This document shows, in pieces, positions 21,601-27,171 of a stretch of DNA of 64,000 nucleotides (positions are counted from its first letter, which is position 1; each line of letters opens with the position of its first letter). The translations under genes were made by a program, and so were the position numbers. Below the pieces are notes generated by a model that was not told the origin of the DNA, made no database searches, and was given only the letters and a program-made list of their open reading frames with translations. The stretch spans positions 4,209,001 through 4,273,000 of the forward strand of contig NC_069098.1 of the NCBI RefSeq assembly GCF_947172395.1. Reading direction: 5' to 3'. This DNA is from Bicyclus anynana (lineage: Eukaryota; Arthropoda; Insecta; Lepidoptera; Nymphalidae).

Positions 21601-22337
21601 GAAACCGCGCGACGTCAGCTAATAATAAATATATCGTTGATAGCGAACGGCAACATGGCGACGGGCGTCAATATACCGATCCGCAGCAACGTGCCGCTGG
21701 GCGGCGCGATGTTGCCGTGGCAACAACAGCAGCGACAACAGCAACAGCTAGAAATGCAACGCCGTATGCAGCAGCAAAAGGTTGATATCGCATTATCATA
21801 CTAATATTATAAAGACGAAAGTTTGTGTGTGTGTGGTAATGTTATCAATAATTAATTGATTATAACATATTAATTGATTATGAAACACGGCTAAAACTCC
21901 CGTGATATAAGGTCGGAATGCCCGACTAGTCTGTATGGCCCTTAGTCATGAGCTGGTTCTTGCAACGCGACATGATCCAAATTGCTAAGCGGCGGCGCGG
22001 CGCGCAGCTGCTCACATCCCGTGCTGGGAGAGCGGTTGAGTGGTGGGAAATGAAGGTTCCGTTACACTCTCCGACGGTTCATTAATGTCATTTTCATTAG
22101 ACTCTTCTTCTTGTAAGCAAACCAAACGAACGCTATCTTGTTCCAAGTTTGTTATTTGTGACAATGAAAGAAATAGCAATTTCCACGCTGTCGGCAGCAA
22201 CCATCCATGATTCCGATTAAAATGTTCATAATTGACAGTTTCAACAGCAACGCCCAATGGCGCAAGCGAAGCCCCCGGGGCCGCGGTGGCACGCCCCGGA
22301 GCCCGCCGGCGCCGTCGTCGACCTCGACTCCGACTGA
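454..22337 (+). CDS. ATRX: ATRX/XNP SNF2-family chromatin remodeller (3' part, 22 exons)
   Basis: This is an ATP-dependent DNA translocase of the Rad54-like SNF2 branch. In animals ATRX/XNP acts in the nucleus in heterochromatin upkeep and histone H3.3 deposition. Exons: 454-648, 1772-1877, 2510-2602, 2770-2910, 3016-3132, 3652-3818, 4958-5121, 7582-7719, 7805-7980, 8779-8900, 10219-10339, 10873-10944, 11576-11702, 13201-13378, 14084-14196, 14280-14388, 14770-15154, 15931-16075, 17112-17251, 18110-18218, 21644-21780, 22239-22337. All joins keep phase and give 1050 residues. Visible motifs are Walker A GLGKT (about residue 211), DEGH (about 335), LTGTPLQNN, STRAGGLGIN and the arginine-finger run QSIFRVYRFGQ. 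DEGH rather than DEAH is typical of ATRX. The first exon enters in mid-codon, so the start and 5' exons lie outside the window; an ADD domain cannot be judged. Family assignment is strong; individual borders are inferred. Confidence 0.95.
657..832. mobile_element. MITE with 23-bp terminal inverted repeats
   Basis: CTGTAGCCATGTGGCACGTC opens the left end and its reverse complement, with one mismatch, closes the right (810-832). It starts 8 bases after the exon donor at 649. Related sequence is at 10650-10790 and 49995-50165. I find no clean target duplication. Confidence 0.7.
833..1771 (+). other. ATRX intron without recognisable content
   Basis: AT-rich sequence with several short chance ORFs. 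A stretch near 945-1080 repeats GCCCACCCT three times. I recognise no gene or known element. Confidence 0.4.
1772..1877 (+). CDS. ATRX: ATRX exon b: basic linker
   Basis: It follows a ttgtttacag acceptor and ends AAG|GTATGA. It continues the previous frame through GKKKRRRIKN, an acidic SDSEN stretch and GRKNIRK, which resembles the GRKKIRK motif of vertebrate ATRX just before the helicase. Confidence 0.8.
1895..2040 (+). repeat. Interspersed repeat (copy 1)
   Basis: The segment with ATTATTAAAGTAGAAATAT, then AAATTGCCGGGTGGTCAGGG, recurs at 30825-30945 (plus) and 42520-42615 (minus). Its family is unknown to me. It fills most of the intron between ATRX exons b and c. Confidence 0.55.
2510..2602 (+). 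CDS. ATRX: ATRX exon c: charged helix before the helicase
   Basis: Thirty-one codons, phase 0 at both ends (gatctttag acceptor, TTG|GTAAAC donor). The peptide is rich in E, K, R and A and contains EKERIARIAERQK, corresponding to the EEERRKRIAERERE helix of vertebrate ATRX. Confidence 0.85.
2770..2910 (+). CDS. ATRX: ATRX exon d: entry to the SNF2 ATPase
   Basis: Phase 0 at both ends. It codes for VVLDFDPDTKEPLIEV and ends VKKLKPHQ, matching the conserved start of the ATRX ATPase (DEDEETKEPLVQV, IKLKPHQ). Confidence 0.92.
3016..3132 (+). CDS. ATRX: ATRX exon e: Walker A (motif I)
   Basis: It codes for GIKFMWDACFESVK and then GSGCILAHCMGLGKTLQ. GLGKT holds the ATP-binding lysine. The AHCMGLGKT context is specific to the ATRX branch. 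It ends CAG|GTATGT. Confidence 0.95.
3652..3818 (+). CDS. ATRX: ATRX exon f: motif Ia
   Basis: It begins VVSLTHTLL and carries VLVVCPLSTVLNWVNEF, the motif Ia segment of SNF2 enzymes. The last two bases begin a lysine codon completed in the next exon (donor AA|GTGAGT). Confidence 0.94.
3940..4290 (+). pseudogene. Ty3/gypsy LTR retrotransposon integrase remnant
   Basis: The frame is open from 3940 to a stop at 4288-4290. It contains YPQANRAEREVQIAYKIL, then LASLQYRASPVSGTNFSPSE, then LLMNRNLRNKL, the conserved end of gypsy integrases. No other part of the element, and no LTR, is adjacent. It lies in the ATRX intron 3819-4957, same strand. Confidence 0.75.
4709..4916 (+). mobile_element. Helitron-like short repeat
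   Basis: It runs from ATACTTAATATTATAAAGCTG through GAAAAATTCTTTCAGTGTTA to GGTGTCAGCTAGT. The CTAG end and the absence of inverted repeats suit non-autonomous lepidopteran Helitrons. It is in the ATRX intron before exon g. Confidence 0.7.
4958..5121 (+). CDS. ATRX: ATRX exon g: between motifs Ia and II
   Basis: The acceptor is ccaattgcag and the donor CCAG|GTATAG. It codes for GGVCVLGYEMFRNLS and ends LVDPG, as in vertebrate ATRX (GGVMIIGYEMYRNL, LVDPG). Confidence 0.94.
5150..5475. mobile_element. hAT-like MITE with perfect 8-bp target duplication
   Basis: The element spans 5158-5467 (310 bp). Its ends are CTCAGACCAATTAT and the exact reverse complement. It is flanked by ATGCTAGC on both sides (5150-5157, 5468-5475). 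An 8-bp duplication is typical of hAT transposition. Relatives are at 9716-10027 and 22415-22612. Confidence 0.88.
5577..5970 (+). mobile_element. tRNA-derived SINE with long target duplication
   Basis: The 5' part resembles a tRNA gene with A box (GTGGCGCAGTGGTATGCG) and B box (GGTTCGATCCC). The body ends GTGAGATTGTAGTCAAGGGC and an A-rich tail. A direct repeat of about 28 bases (TTGAAACTTTG, TTACATTAGAGCTTTTA) flanks it at 5577-5604 and 5941-5970, the latter with a 2-base insertion. Confidence 0.85.
5971..7581 (+). other. ATRX intron, AT-rich, no gene seen
   Basis: About 1.6 kb after the SINE. Short ORFs here have no recognisable motif. No tRNA, LINE or Helitron signature was found. Confidence 0.4.
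7582..7719 (+). CDS. ATRX: ATRX exon h: DEGH box (motif II) and motif III
   Basis: It codes for PDLVVCDEGHLLKNE and IVLTGTPLQNNLKE. DEGH binds the magnesium-ATP complex. TGTPLQNN is motif III, which couples ATP hydrolysis to DNA movement. The exon is GC-rich, unlike its flanking introns. Confidence 0.96.
7805..7980 (+). CDS. ATRX: ATRX exon i: after motif III
   Basis: It joins the previous exon across an 85-base intron to give EYYCMVQFVKPNLLG, then RFVNPITNGQYTDST and MKRRAHVLHKML, close to vertebrate ATRX. The donor, CAG|GTCACT, departs from consensus after the GT. Confidence 0.93.
8511..8562. repeat. Perfect palindrome, 22-bp arms
   Basis: Left arm 8511-8532 and right arm 8541-8562 are exact reverse complements around 8 AT bases. 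It lies in the ATRX intron 7981-8778. Confidence 0.85.
8779..8900 (+). CDS. ATRX: ATRX exon j: inter-lobe segment
   Basis: It codes for FLPPKMEFVFFITLSEIQIQ followed by LYQHYLDNYS, matching the FLPPKHEYVL and LYQYYLDHL region of vertebrate ATRX. The donor is AG|GTTCGT. Confidence 0.93.
9494..10155 (+). mobile_element. LINE 3' fragment split by a MITE
   Basis: Pieces 9494-9715 and 10028-10155 together match the retrotransposon tail at 55706-56058. The first reads RVTQRAKERAMLRDRI, then EEIRRRTKVADIARRVAKLK. The hAT-like MITE 9716-10027 sits between them, so it is younger. Confidence 0.82.
9716..10027. mobile_element. hAT-like MITE nested in a LINE fragment
   Basis: Same 14-bp terminal inverted repeats as the element at 5158, in opposite orientation. 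Flanks are AAAAAGGT and AAAAAGAC, an imperfect 8-bp duplication (six matches). Confidence 0.85.
10219..10339 (+). CDS. ATRX: ATRX exon k: FSDYQSLQRIWTHP segment
   Basis: It codes for FLFSDYQSLQRIWTHPLVL, equivalent to the FQDFQMLSRIWTHPWCL segment of vertebrate ATRX, then a charged tail ending QQKK|GTAAGC. Confidence 0.93.
10650..10790. mobile_element. Relative of the MITE at 657
   Basis: It starts TAGCCATGTGGCACGTCGA, shares internal ATGTATGGGAATG with the 657 copy and ends in the degraded complement CCCACGTGCCA. Confidence 0.55.
10873..10944 (+). CDS. ATRX: ATRX exon l: acidic micro-exon
   Basis: Twenty-four codons, phase 0 on both sides. They code for an acidic stretch with LADFIDDNS, comparable to the MDEFIASDSDE insertion between the two ATPase lobes of vertebrate ATRX. 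Because it is symmetrical, it could be skipped without a frameshift. Confidence 0.85.
11123..11193. repeat. Perfect palindrome, 33-bp arms
   Basis: Arms 11123-11155 and 11161-11193 are exact reverse complements with a 5-base loop (CCCCT). The arms are AT-rich, bounded by GGGATG and CATCCC. It lies in the ATRX intron 10945-11575. Confidence 0.9.
11361..11480 (+). mobile_element. Second tRNA-derived SINE family, 5' fragment
   Basis: It starts AGCCGTGATAGCCCAGTGGA (A-box region), then GGTTCGAAACC (B box). It matches in reverse the longer copies at 23251-23551, 39282-39567, 48001-48277 and 49581-49850. Confidence 0.75.
11576..11702 (+). CDS. ATRX: ATRX exon m: Ser/Asp/Lys-rich inter-lobe insertion
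   Basis: It codes for a run of serine, glutamate and aspartate and then a lysine-rich stretch ending RRRGTRLNPG. This is the disordered insertion between the SNF2 lobes. The acceptor is tgccaccag and the donor CCTG|GTAAAA. Confidence 0.85.
11757..11860 (-). mobile_element. Helitron-like fragment (CTAGCGGACGCC family)
   Basis: It begins CTAGCGGACGCCTGCGACTT and continues to GTTAATCCAGAGTAAATCT. Relatives are at 20807-21165, 34765-34860, 44185-44655 and about 63110-63376. Confidence 0.6.
12230..12425 (+). mobile_element. Helitron-like short repeat
   Basis: Same family as 4709-4916: TACTAATATTATAAAGCTGA at the start, CGCGGCGTCAGCTAGT at the end. Confidence 0.75.
12677..12704 (+). repeat. ATC microsatellite
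   Basis: About eight ATC units in the ATRX intron 11703-13200. Its neighbours show no recognisable gene. Confidence 0.8.
13004..13168 (-). mobile_element. SINE fragment, tRNA head missing
   Basis: Minus-strand copy of the body of the SINE at 5605-5940, cut before its tRNA-like part. It ends about 30 bases before the exon at 13201. A second minus fragment is at 13697-13795. Confidence 0.7.
13201..13378 (+). CDS. ATRX: ATRX exon n: WW(M/Y) segment and start of lobe 2
   Basis: It codes for TEWWMSLISEDELDDMRHS and HKLMVLFEVLRQCEAIGDK, equivalent to vertebrate DWYKDFVTDAD and GKMVLLFEILRMAEEIGDK. The second peptide opens the helicase C-terminal lobe. Confidence 0.94.
14084..14196 (+). CDS. ATRX: ATRX exon o: motif IV
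   Basis: It completes LLVFSQSLYSLDLIEHFL, the motif IV region (vertebrate VLVFSQSLISLDLIEDFL), followed by a variable charged stretch. The 83-base intron that follows is among the shortest in the gene. Confidence 0.94.
14280..14388 (+). CDS. ATRX: ATRX exon p: YFRLDGST segment
   Basis: It codes for LDYFRLDGSTSCENRS and FNSEANPRAR, matching YYRLDGSTTAQSRKKW and EFNDETNVRGR. It ends CG|GTAAGT; the split arginine codon leads into the next exon. Confidence 0.93.
14770..15154 (+). CDS. ATRX: ATRX exon q: motifs V and VI, longest exon
   Basis: It codes for LFLISTRAGGLGINLVAANR (motif V), WNPSHDVQSIFRVYRFGQ (motif VI with the arginine finger), YRFLAMGTMEEKIYERQVTK and a proline-rich LPPLPKDRLFAEMLKEYE. 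It is very GC-rich at third positions. Its last 98 bases, with the donor CAG|GTGAGT at 15155, are the first unit of a five-copy tandem repeat. Reading past the donor meets TGA at 15170. Confidence 0.95.
15057..15857 (+). repeat. Five-copy tandem repeat of an ATRX exon end plus its splice donor
   Basis: Units start at 15057, 15220, 15383, 15539 and 15695 (163, 163, 156, 156 and 163 bases). Each holds the last 98 bases of the exon ending at 15154, the donor, a short GTGAGTG microrepeat and about 45 bases of intron. Length differences equal one 7-base microrepeat. Donor GTs are at 15155, 15318, 15481, 15637 and 15793; the second has CCG|GT instead of CAG|GT. Only the first copy is coding. Confidence 0.93.
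15859..15930 (+). promoter_or_regulatory. Duplicated 3' splice site before ATRX exon r
   Basis: The run ending TGTTCTGTCGCAG occurs twice, ending at 15876 and 15930. The 54 bases between encode MCKPAQALRSTLYHVLSQ in frame with no stop, so use of the first site would insert 18 residues ahead of IYKYHEHD. Confidence 0.6.
15931..16075 (+). CDS. ATRX: ATRX exon r: YHEHDSLL segment
   Basis: It codes for YKYHEHDSLLENKEEETLT and EEERKAAWEDFENEK, nearly identical to vertebrate VGYHEHDSLLDHKEEEELT. The acceptor is tgttctgtcgcag. A near-copy of this acceptor 54 bases upstream (exon from 15877) is also in frame and open. Confidence 0.94.
16318..16545 (+). mobile_element. Second SINE family, diverged copy
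   Basis: It carries GGTTCGATTCCGGTCCGGGG, GAGGAAACTTGCATAACTA and CCGGCGTGGTGGACTATTA, the plus-strand order of the family at 23251-23551. Confidence 0.6.
16660..17078 (+). mobile_element. tRNA-derived SINE with an internal insertion
   Basis: SINE of the 5605 family. About 115 bases of unrelated sequence (about 16913-17028, after a T run) interrupt it before ACTTACCATCAGGTGTGATT. It ends just upstream of the exon at 17112. Confidence 0.75.
17112..17251 (+). CDS. ATRX: ATRX exon s: C-terminal helical region
   Basis: It joins in phase to give MGVQGVQMPIQIQQM and ALAKIIRQNTPNVTDEQV. The acceptor is tggtccacag and the donor AAAG|GTATGT. This corresponds to the poorly conserved tail after the helicase. 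Confidence 0.82.
17380..17670 (+). pseudogene. Ty3/gypsy reverse-transcriptase remnant
   Basis: Frameshifted pieces read THLITHRIDTGD and, in another frame, QLDEMLQLGVVEPCESPWSS then PVLLTSKKM, the start of gypsy reverse transcriptase. It lies in the ATRX intron 17252-18109. Sequence from about 17690 to 18000 resembles another degraded repeat. Confidence 0.7.
18110..18218 (+). CDS. ATRX: ATRX exon t: C-terminal region
   Basis: It codes for LMQEIYKNLYSLGHAGIINS and a polar stretch. The acceptor is tttccgtacag with a clear pyrimidine tract; the donor is CAAG|GTTAGT. Phase 1 at the end fits both the downstream exon at 21644 and a small possible alternative exon at 19156. Confidence 0.8.
18258..18512 (+). 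mobile_element. SINE body, tRNA head missing
   Basis: From GGAGGCTTCGGCTGTGGCTA to GTGAGATTGTAGTCAAGGCC with an A-rich tail. Same family as 5605-5940. Confidence 0.7.
18513..21425 (+). other. Long ATRX intron, mostly unassigned
   Basis: AT-rich. It holds two head-to-tail fragments of the CTAGCGGACGCC Helitron-like family at 20807-20945 and 20985-21165, and the small possible exon at 19156. Minus-strand ORFs at 19957-20247, 20317-20508 and 20778-20981 show no recognisable domain. Confidence 0.45.
19156..19196 (+). other. Possible short alternative terminal exon of ATRX
   Basis: After an acceptor tattattacag, the phase left by the exon ending at 18218 reads GMAQSKETQVPKS and then TAA at 19194. 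It would replace the Gln-rich tail and the VVDLDSD end. It is short enough to be chance. Confidence 0.25.
21426..21620 (+). mobile_element. Helitron-like short repeat abutting ATRX exon u
   Basis: Full-length member of the 4709 family, ending GACGTCAGCTAA at about 21620. The exon acceptor is only 23 bases on. Confidence 0.75.
21644..21780 (+). CDS. ATRX: ATRX exon u: Gln-rich tail
   Basis: It codes for a tail with MLPWQQQQRQQQQLEMQRRM, comparable to the glutamine run near the end of vertebrate ATRX. Phase fits on both sides. The acceptor gttgatag is weak: a Helitron-like repeat ends only about 24 bases upstream and there is almost no pyrimidine tract. Confidence 0.8.
22239..22337 (+). CDS. 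ATRX: ATRX exon v: C-terminus and stop
   Basis: It joins in phase 0 and codes for FQQQRPMAQAKPPGPRWHAP, then PAGAVVDLDSD and TGA at 22335. The final VVDLDSD has the form of a SUMO-interacting motif (hydrophobic core, acidic tail). Confidence 0.82.
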   Translation, partial: FQQQRPMAQAKPPGPRWHAPEPAGAVVDLDSD

Positions 22338-22365
22338 GAGTAAGTGAACTATATGACTTACCACG

Positions 22366-22680
22366 CCTGAGAGCCTTATGCCTCTTGCAATGCCTGAGAG
22401 CCTTATGCCTCTTGCTCAGACCAATTATTGTATAGGACCTGCCTCACTAGACGTTACTTTTCTGTCAAAGTATATGATCAACGATCTAATGCGATTATGA
22501 AAACTGTCTCTATAGTATCAATGTTAAATAGTTGTAATCGAGTTCGTCGGTTAAAGACCTCCGTAAAAATATCTTTTTGTGTAATTGAATTGTATAATAT
22601 AATTGGTCTGAGGCCTTTTGCAATACCTGAGAGCCTTTGCCTCTTGCAATGCCTTAGAGCCTTATGCCTATACGAATGAT
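22366..22680 (+). repeat. Minisatellite interrupted by a MITE
   Basis: Units of about 25 bases (GAGAGCCTTATGCCTCTTGC, then AATGCCT) recur twice before and about twice after the MITE at 22415-22612. It lies just behind the ATRX stop. Confidence 0.7.
22415..22612. mobile_element. hAT-like MITE, internally deleted
   Basis: The same CTCAGACCAATTAT ends as the 5158 copy, but 198 bp long. Flanks GCCTCTTG and GCCTTTTG form an 8-bp duplication with one difference. Confidence 0.83.
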
Positions 22681-22682
22681 TT

Positions 22683-22997
22683 GACGGCCTCCATGGCGCA
22701 GTGGTATGCGAAGTGGCCTTACAAGACGGAGGTCCTGGGTTCGATCCCCGGCTGGACCGATTGAGGTTTTCTTAATTGATCCAGGCCTGACTGGAGGCTT
22801 TGGCCGAGGCTACCACGCTACCGACAAAGACGTACCGCCAAGCGATTTAGCATTCCGGTGCGACGTCTTGTAGAAACCGAAAGAGGTGTGGATTTCATCC
22901 TCCTCCTAACAAGTTAGCCCGATTCTATCTTAGATTGCATCATCACTTACCATCAGGTGAGATTGTAGTCAAGGGCTTACTTGTAAAGAATAAAAAA
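22683..22997 (+). mobile_element. tRNA-derived SINE
   Basis: Complete copy of the 5605 family with A box (ATGGCGCAGTGG), B box (GGTTCGATCCC) and A-rich tail. Confidence 0.85.
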
Positions 22998-23250
22998 AAC
23001 GAACGATTTTTGAGCGGTAAATCCAAAAATTGTTCGTACTCGACTAAAATGCTAAAGAAGTCTAAACTAGGCTTTAGGCCTGGCTGGATTGAACCCTTTT
23101 TTTCAGATAGCGGAAAATGCACATAGGAAATCGTGGTCGAGAATTTGAGGTTAAGCTTCGCTATACTCTCCCCACGTATATTTAAAATTTAGCTTTCTTG
23201 GTTAAATTTCATTCCATATATAGTGTGTATAGTCGTTCGTCATCGTCGTT

Positions 23251-23551
23251 ATCAACCCATATACGGCTCACTGCTGAGCTCGAGTCTCCTCTCAGAATGA
23301 GAGGGGCTAGGCCAATAGTCCACCACGCTGGCCCAATGCGGATTGGCAGACTTCACAAACGCGGAGAATTAAGAAATTCTCTGGTATGCAGGTTTCCTCA
23401 CGATGTTTTCCTTCACCGGTTGAGACACGTGATATTTCATTTCTTAAAATGCACACAACTTAAAAGTTGGAGGTGCATGCCCTGGACCGCCGGATTCGAA
23501 CCCACACCCTCCGAAATCGGAGGCAGAGGTATCCACTGGGCTATCACGGCT
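23251..23551 (-). mobile_element. Second SINE family, long copy
   Basis: In reverse it runs from the tRNA-like head (AGCCGTGATAGCCCAGTGGA) through AAGTTGTGTGCATTTTAAGA to CTGAGAGGAGACTCGAGCTC. Close relative of the copies at 39282, 48001 and 49581. Confidence 0.82.
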
Positions 23552-24474
23552 CATTATCACGGTGTGTATAGTAACTGGACTAATACAAAATCTAGGCCAA
23601 AATAATCGGATTTATTCAACAATATAAAGAATTTTTAATCTAATTTGAATATTTAGCAACCAAGTCTCTAAACCATATATTGACTAACTTATAATTCTTC
23701 ATTTTACAGTACCCAGGCGCGTGGCATGTACAGCAAGTTGTCAGGACTGGTCCCATCATAAAACTATGATTGTAGGAATATATTTATAGTATGCGCCAAA
23801 CTTTGAGTCCGCTCTGACATTGCAAAACGTCGGACAACGCAGGCATTAGACCTCTCAACGATGTTTTATACTAGAAATAGGGTACTAGCGCATCAAAACT
23901 GAGATGGACAAATGTGTATAATTGTCTTAATTTCATTTAGTCTCTTATGTCAAATAATACCTAAATATTGTCTACAATGTCGAATTGTAATATTTACAGT
24001 ATAAATTATCGTTGCTAACCCCGCTGCATTCGTACACAGTATACGCCTCATGTTCAAAACGGACTCGAATCGAGGAAAAAATAATTTATAGTACGTTTAG
24101 AGACGAGATAAAATACGTAAGCAAAACCTAAACTAATTTGCATACGAAAACTGAGACAACTCTATCCTCATCTGTCGTGAGCAATAATTAATATGTATTT
24201 ATTTATTTTTATATTTTTAGCCGATTTCTAATGTAACAAAACTATAATAAAAGTTTTCTCCAAATCAAACTTAAAATATCTGACATGTTTTAATTATAAG
24301 TAACACAGTTTGTGCGCTTTGCGCCGACAATGGAGGTGAAAAAAAATCTCGGTTTCGTAAAAGGGTTTAAAACCCCCACTTTACACACTTTTTAATTCAT
24401 GTGAATACATAAATACATAAGAAAAATAAAAAAAAAATATCTGGCTTTAATACAAATCATATGACATTCCCTAT

Positions 24475-24636
24475 CAGCTGGCCTATTCACTAATTTGGTC
24501 TTTATTATCAACTGATATGATACTGTATGATATTCACGACGGGTTGACAGAAGGCACCATATGACATTTGTTACATAGAATCAGAATTTCGTTTATGTCA
24601 ACTAACAAAAGCTCAAGTTAGTGAATCGGCCTGCAG
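24475..24636. mobile_element. MITE with 19-bp imperfect inverted repeats
   Basis: Left end CAGCTGGCCTATTCACTAA; right end TTAGTGAATCGGCCTGCAG. Relatives are near 53430-53620 and from 63803 to the window end. Confidence 0.65.
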
Positions 24637-27171
24637 GTTGTCAATTTGTTTACATTCTTTATCTCGTTTCAACAAACTTACTATAGATGTAGAATGCATT
24701 TACTTTTCTGTAATATGGACATTGACCTCATATAATAAAAGGACACACAATCATGTAGAAAATTCCACTTAAAAACTGGCCAATTTTGCATTGACAGTTT
24801 CAGAATTATTGGTAAAGAAAATTATACCTAAAGTCCTTTAAATATAGTCCAATATTCAATTAAATCCCAAATTCAGAGCAAATTCAACATTAAGAATTGA
24901 GTTTAAGGTTGAATTTGCAAATGCGACTACTTGAGTTGAGTGCCAAGAAGTTGTATTTGGCACTCATTGAGTGGAGACGTTTTTTGTTCGCTGATTGTGC
25001 CATCTCCTTTTTAATAGGAGATCGATGAATATGGAATGCATTTTAAAAATGTGAATTGTATGATAATGGCAAAATAAGTATTTGTATATTCTTGAATATA
25101 CAAATATTTAGTAACTAGGTCGTTATAATTTTTTAATTTTCCCTATTAATGAGTGGTTTTCTATATTCAAAGAATTAAACTGATTGTAAATATTCCAGAA
25201 TTATTATATAATCTGAGATATATAAGATACACTTAGTAATGATGTACCTAAGTAAGTTTTAATTTTATTGTTGTTGTAAAATTTTGACTATAAAAAACTC
25301 GATGTATATATAATTATGCCGCCTTGTTTTCATAAGTGGCAGGTCCTTTCAAAACTTGGGTCGGATTGAATAATTCAGCTTTTATTTGAAGAAAATATAG
25401 TTAAATATAGTATATTATAATTTATAATTCTGTTTGTGAATTTACAAATCCTGTGATTGTTGAACGGAAATGTCATTTTCGTTAGTTTAATTTTTGTCAT
25501 GTTTATGGTATGAGAGTTTCTTTTTCTTTTATTGTCATTTCTTTTCTTTTTTTTTGTGTGTGAGATGTTGATGTTAAAGATTTCATCTAGTTATGATAAA
25601 ACTTGTTCAAGCTAAATTTTATCAGAACCGGATAAGTTTTAAAAACACATAAATTATTAATTTTTGTAGACCTTATGATACTGATGCAAATTCCAAGAAT
25701 ATTAATTACTTATTTTCGAAAATTATACACTGAACTGCTTTGACGCGTATTAAATTAAACACTGATTTTTAGAAGAGATAAAATCTCGACTATGTACCTA
25801 CTAAACTATAGACAAACCATAAAACTCTTGCTTACTTGCTCGGTATATTAGGTGCTCGTTGTGGATATGAGGAGCGAGAGATTTGGGTGTTGACAATTTT
25901 GTTGGCCAAAAAAAAACAAGTTAATTTTTTATTAAATAACGCCCATTCATTCTATCGCAACGAAAGAAAGCGATATTTGTAGTACGAGATTCGGTATATA
26001 TGTATAAGTAATATATACTATCTATTTTTTTGGAATAAGAAATAAATAAATTATAGAAAATATTCACATTGACACATTTCAAATAGGTTGCTTGGTGAAA
26101 TTGCGCCCGGTGAGTATTAAATTACTAATTTTTTTATTAAATTTATTTAATCTACTCGCCTCTCTGCTTAAATAATAAAAATCGTTTTTCCAAAATTATC
26201 TTGTTATTTTTTGGCGCGTATCTTAGGCCTGCTCTCCAGTCCAGCAGGACTTGAGTCAGTTATGTTTTGTATGTCATAAAGATCGGCGCTCGTTTTGGCA
26301 TCTTACAAGTACGATAATTAGGTACCTCTTTGCTCTGGCATCACTATAAAAAAATCCTTGAAATCAATAGATAAAAATATTTATTTGCTAATATTCTATT
26401 GTTGAACCACCTTATACTACATTTAAAGTATAGTCCGAATAAAAAAATCGCTATTAAAACGCAAGAATTACTTCTATGACTCCTAACTAGCTATCTATCT
26501 AGTAAGGTTGCAATAAACTAAGTTATTGTGATTTGTGGTGATAAGGTATATCTTGTCAGGTTTTACATAATTGTTGTGTTGAATGTTTAAGTTTGAATAC
26601 CTGTGCAAGGAATGCTGTAACAGTTTAATTAATTATTATTTATGTTTAATTGAAACTGTAACAAACTGCCTATTACTTACCTATTTTGTTGTACTTGATT
26701 AGTAAATGATTTTAATATCTTTAATTTGTTTTTCTTATTCTCTCTCTCTCTCTATTTCATTCTGATTTAAATACTGATAAATACCTCAGTGCCAACTTCA
26801 TATTTGCACACATAGACCATTTTTTTTCTAAATGCACAAATTTCGAAGCAAAAATGAAAAAAACACTACGACGTGCACGTGACGCACATTTGCATCTACA
26901 ATCTCTATGTTTCCATTTCGCAAATGACATTGAAATCATTGACATGTGACAACTGACAGTGACAATAACAAAACAAAACAAACATCCAATTCCAAAAGCC
27001 AACTCCAAGTAATTTTTTGGCGGCATTGGCAATTGGCATTGCGGCAACTGGAAATTAAGAACTGTTTGTTTTTAATCAAAATCAATTAAATAATAATATT
27101 AAATTGGCATTGTGTGTATGTGTATAAATAATTTTTAATTCAAGTTTTAGTGAACAATATAATATAGAAAA
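24637..27171. other. Intergenic DNA between ATRX and REV1
   Basis: About 2.5 kb, AT-rich, with no recognisable gene or element. REV1 promoter and 5' UTR must lie at its right end, but I see no TATA box at a convincing distance. A minus-strand ORF at 26757-27047 has no motif. Confidence 0.5.

Larger units (their letters stand above)
22338..24275 (+). other. ATRX: Probable ATRX 3' UTR with an intron
   Basis: Two bases after the stop is a consensus donor (GA|GTAAGT, GT at 22340). An acceptor attttacag ends at 23709. The next candidate poly(A) signal, AATAAA, is at 24246-24251. This would give a 3' UTR intron of 1370 bases full of repeats and a terminal exon of about 23710-24270. An unspliced 3' UTR ending at another signal is equally possible. 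Confidence 0.4.

Noticed and set aside
22012..22364. Minus-strand ORFs opposite the last ATRX exon
   Set aside because: They overlap the in-phase ATRX exon v and have no motif of their own.
26757..27047. 96-codon minus-strand ORF upstream of REV1
   Set aside because: No recognisable motif, low-complexity DNA, and placed where the REV1 promoter should be. Likely chance.
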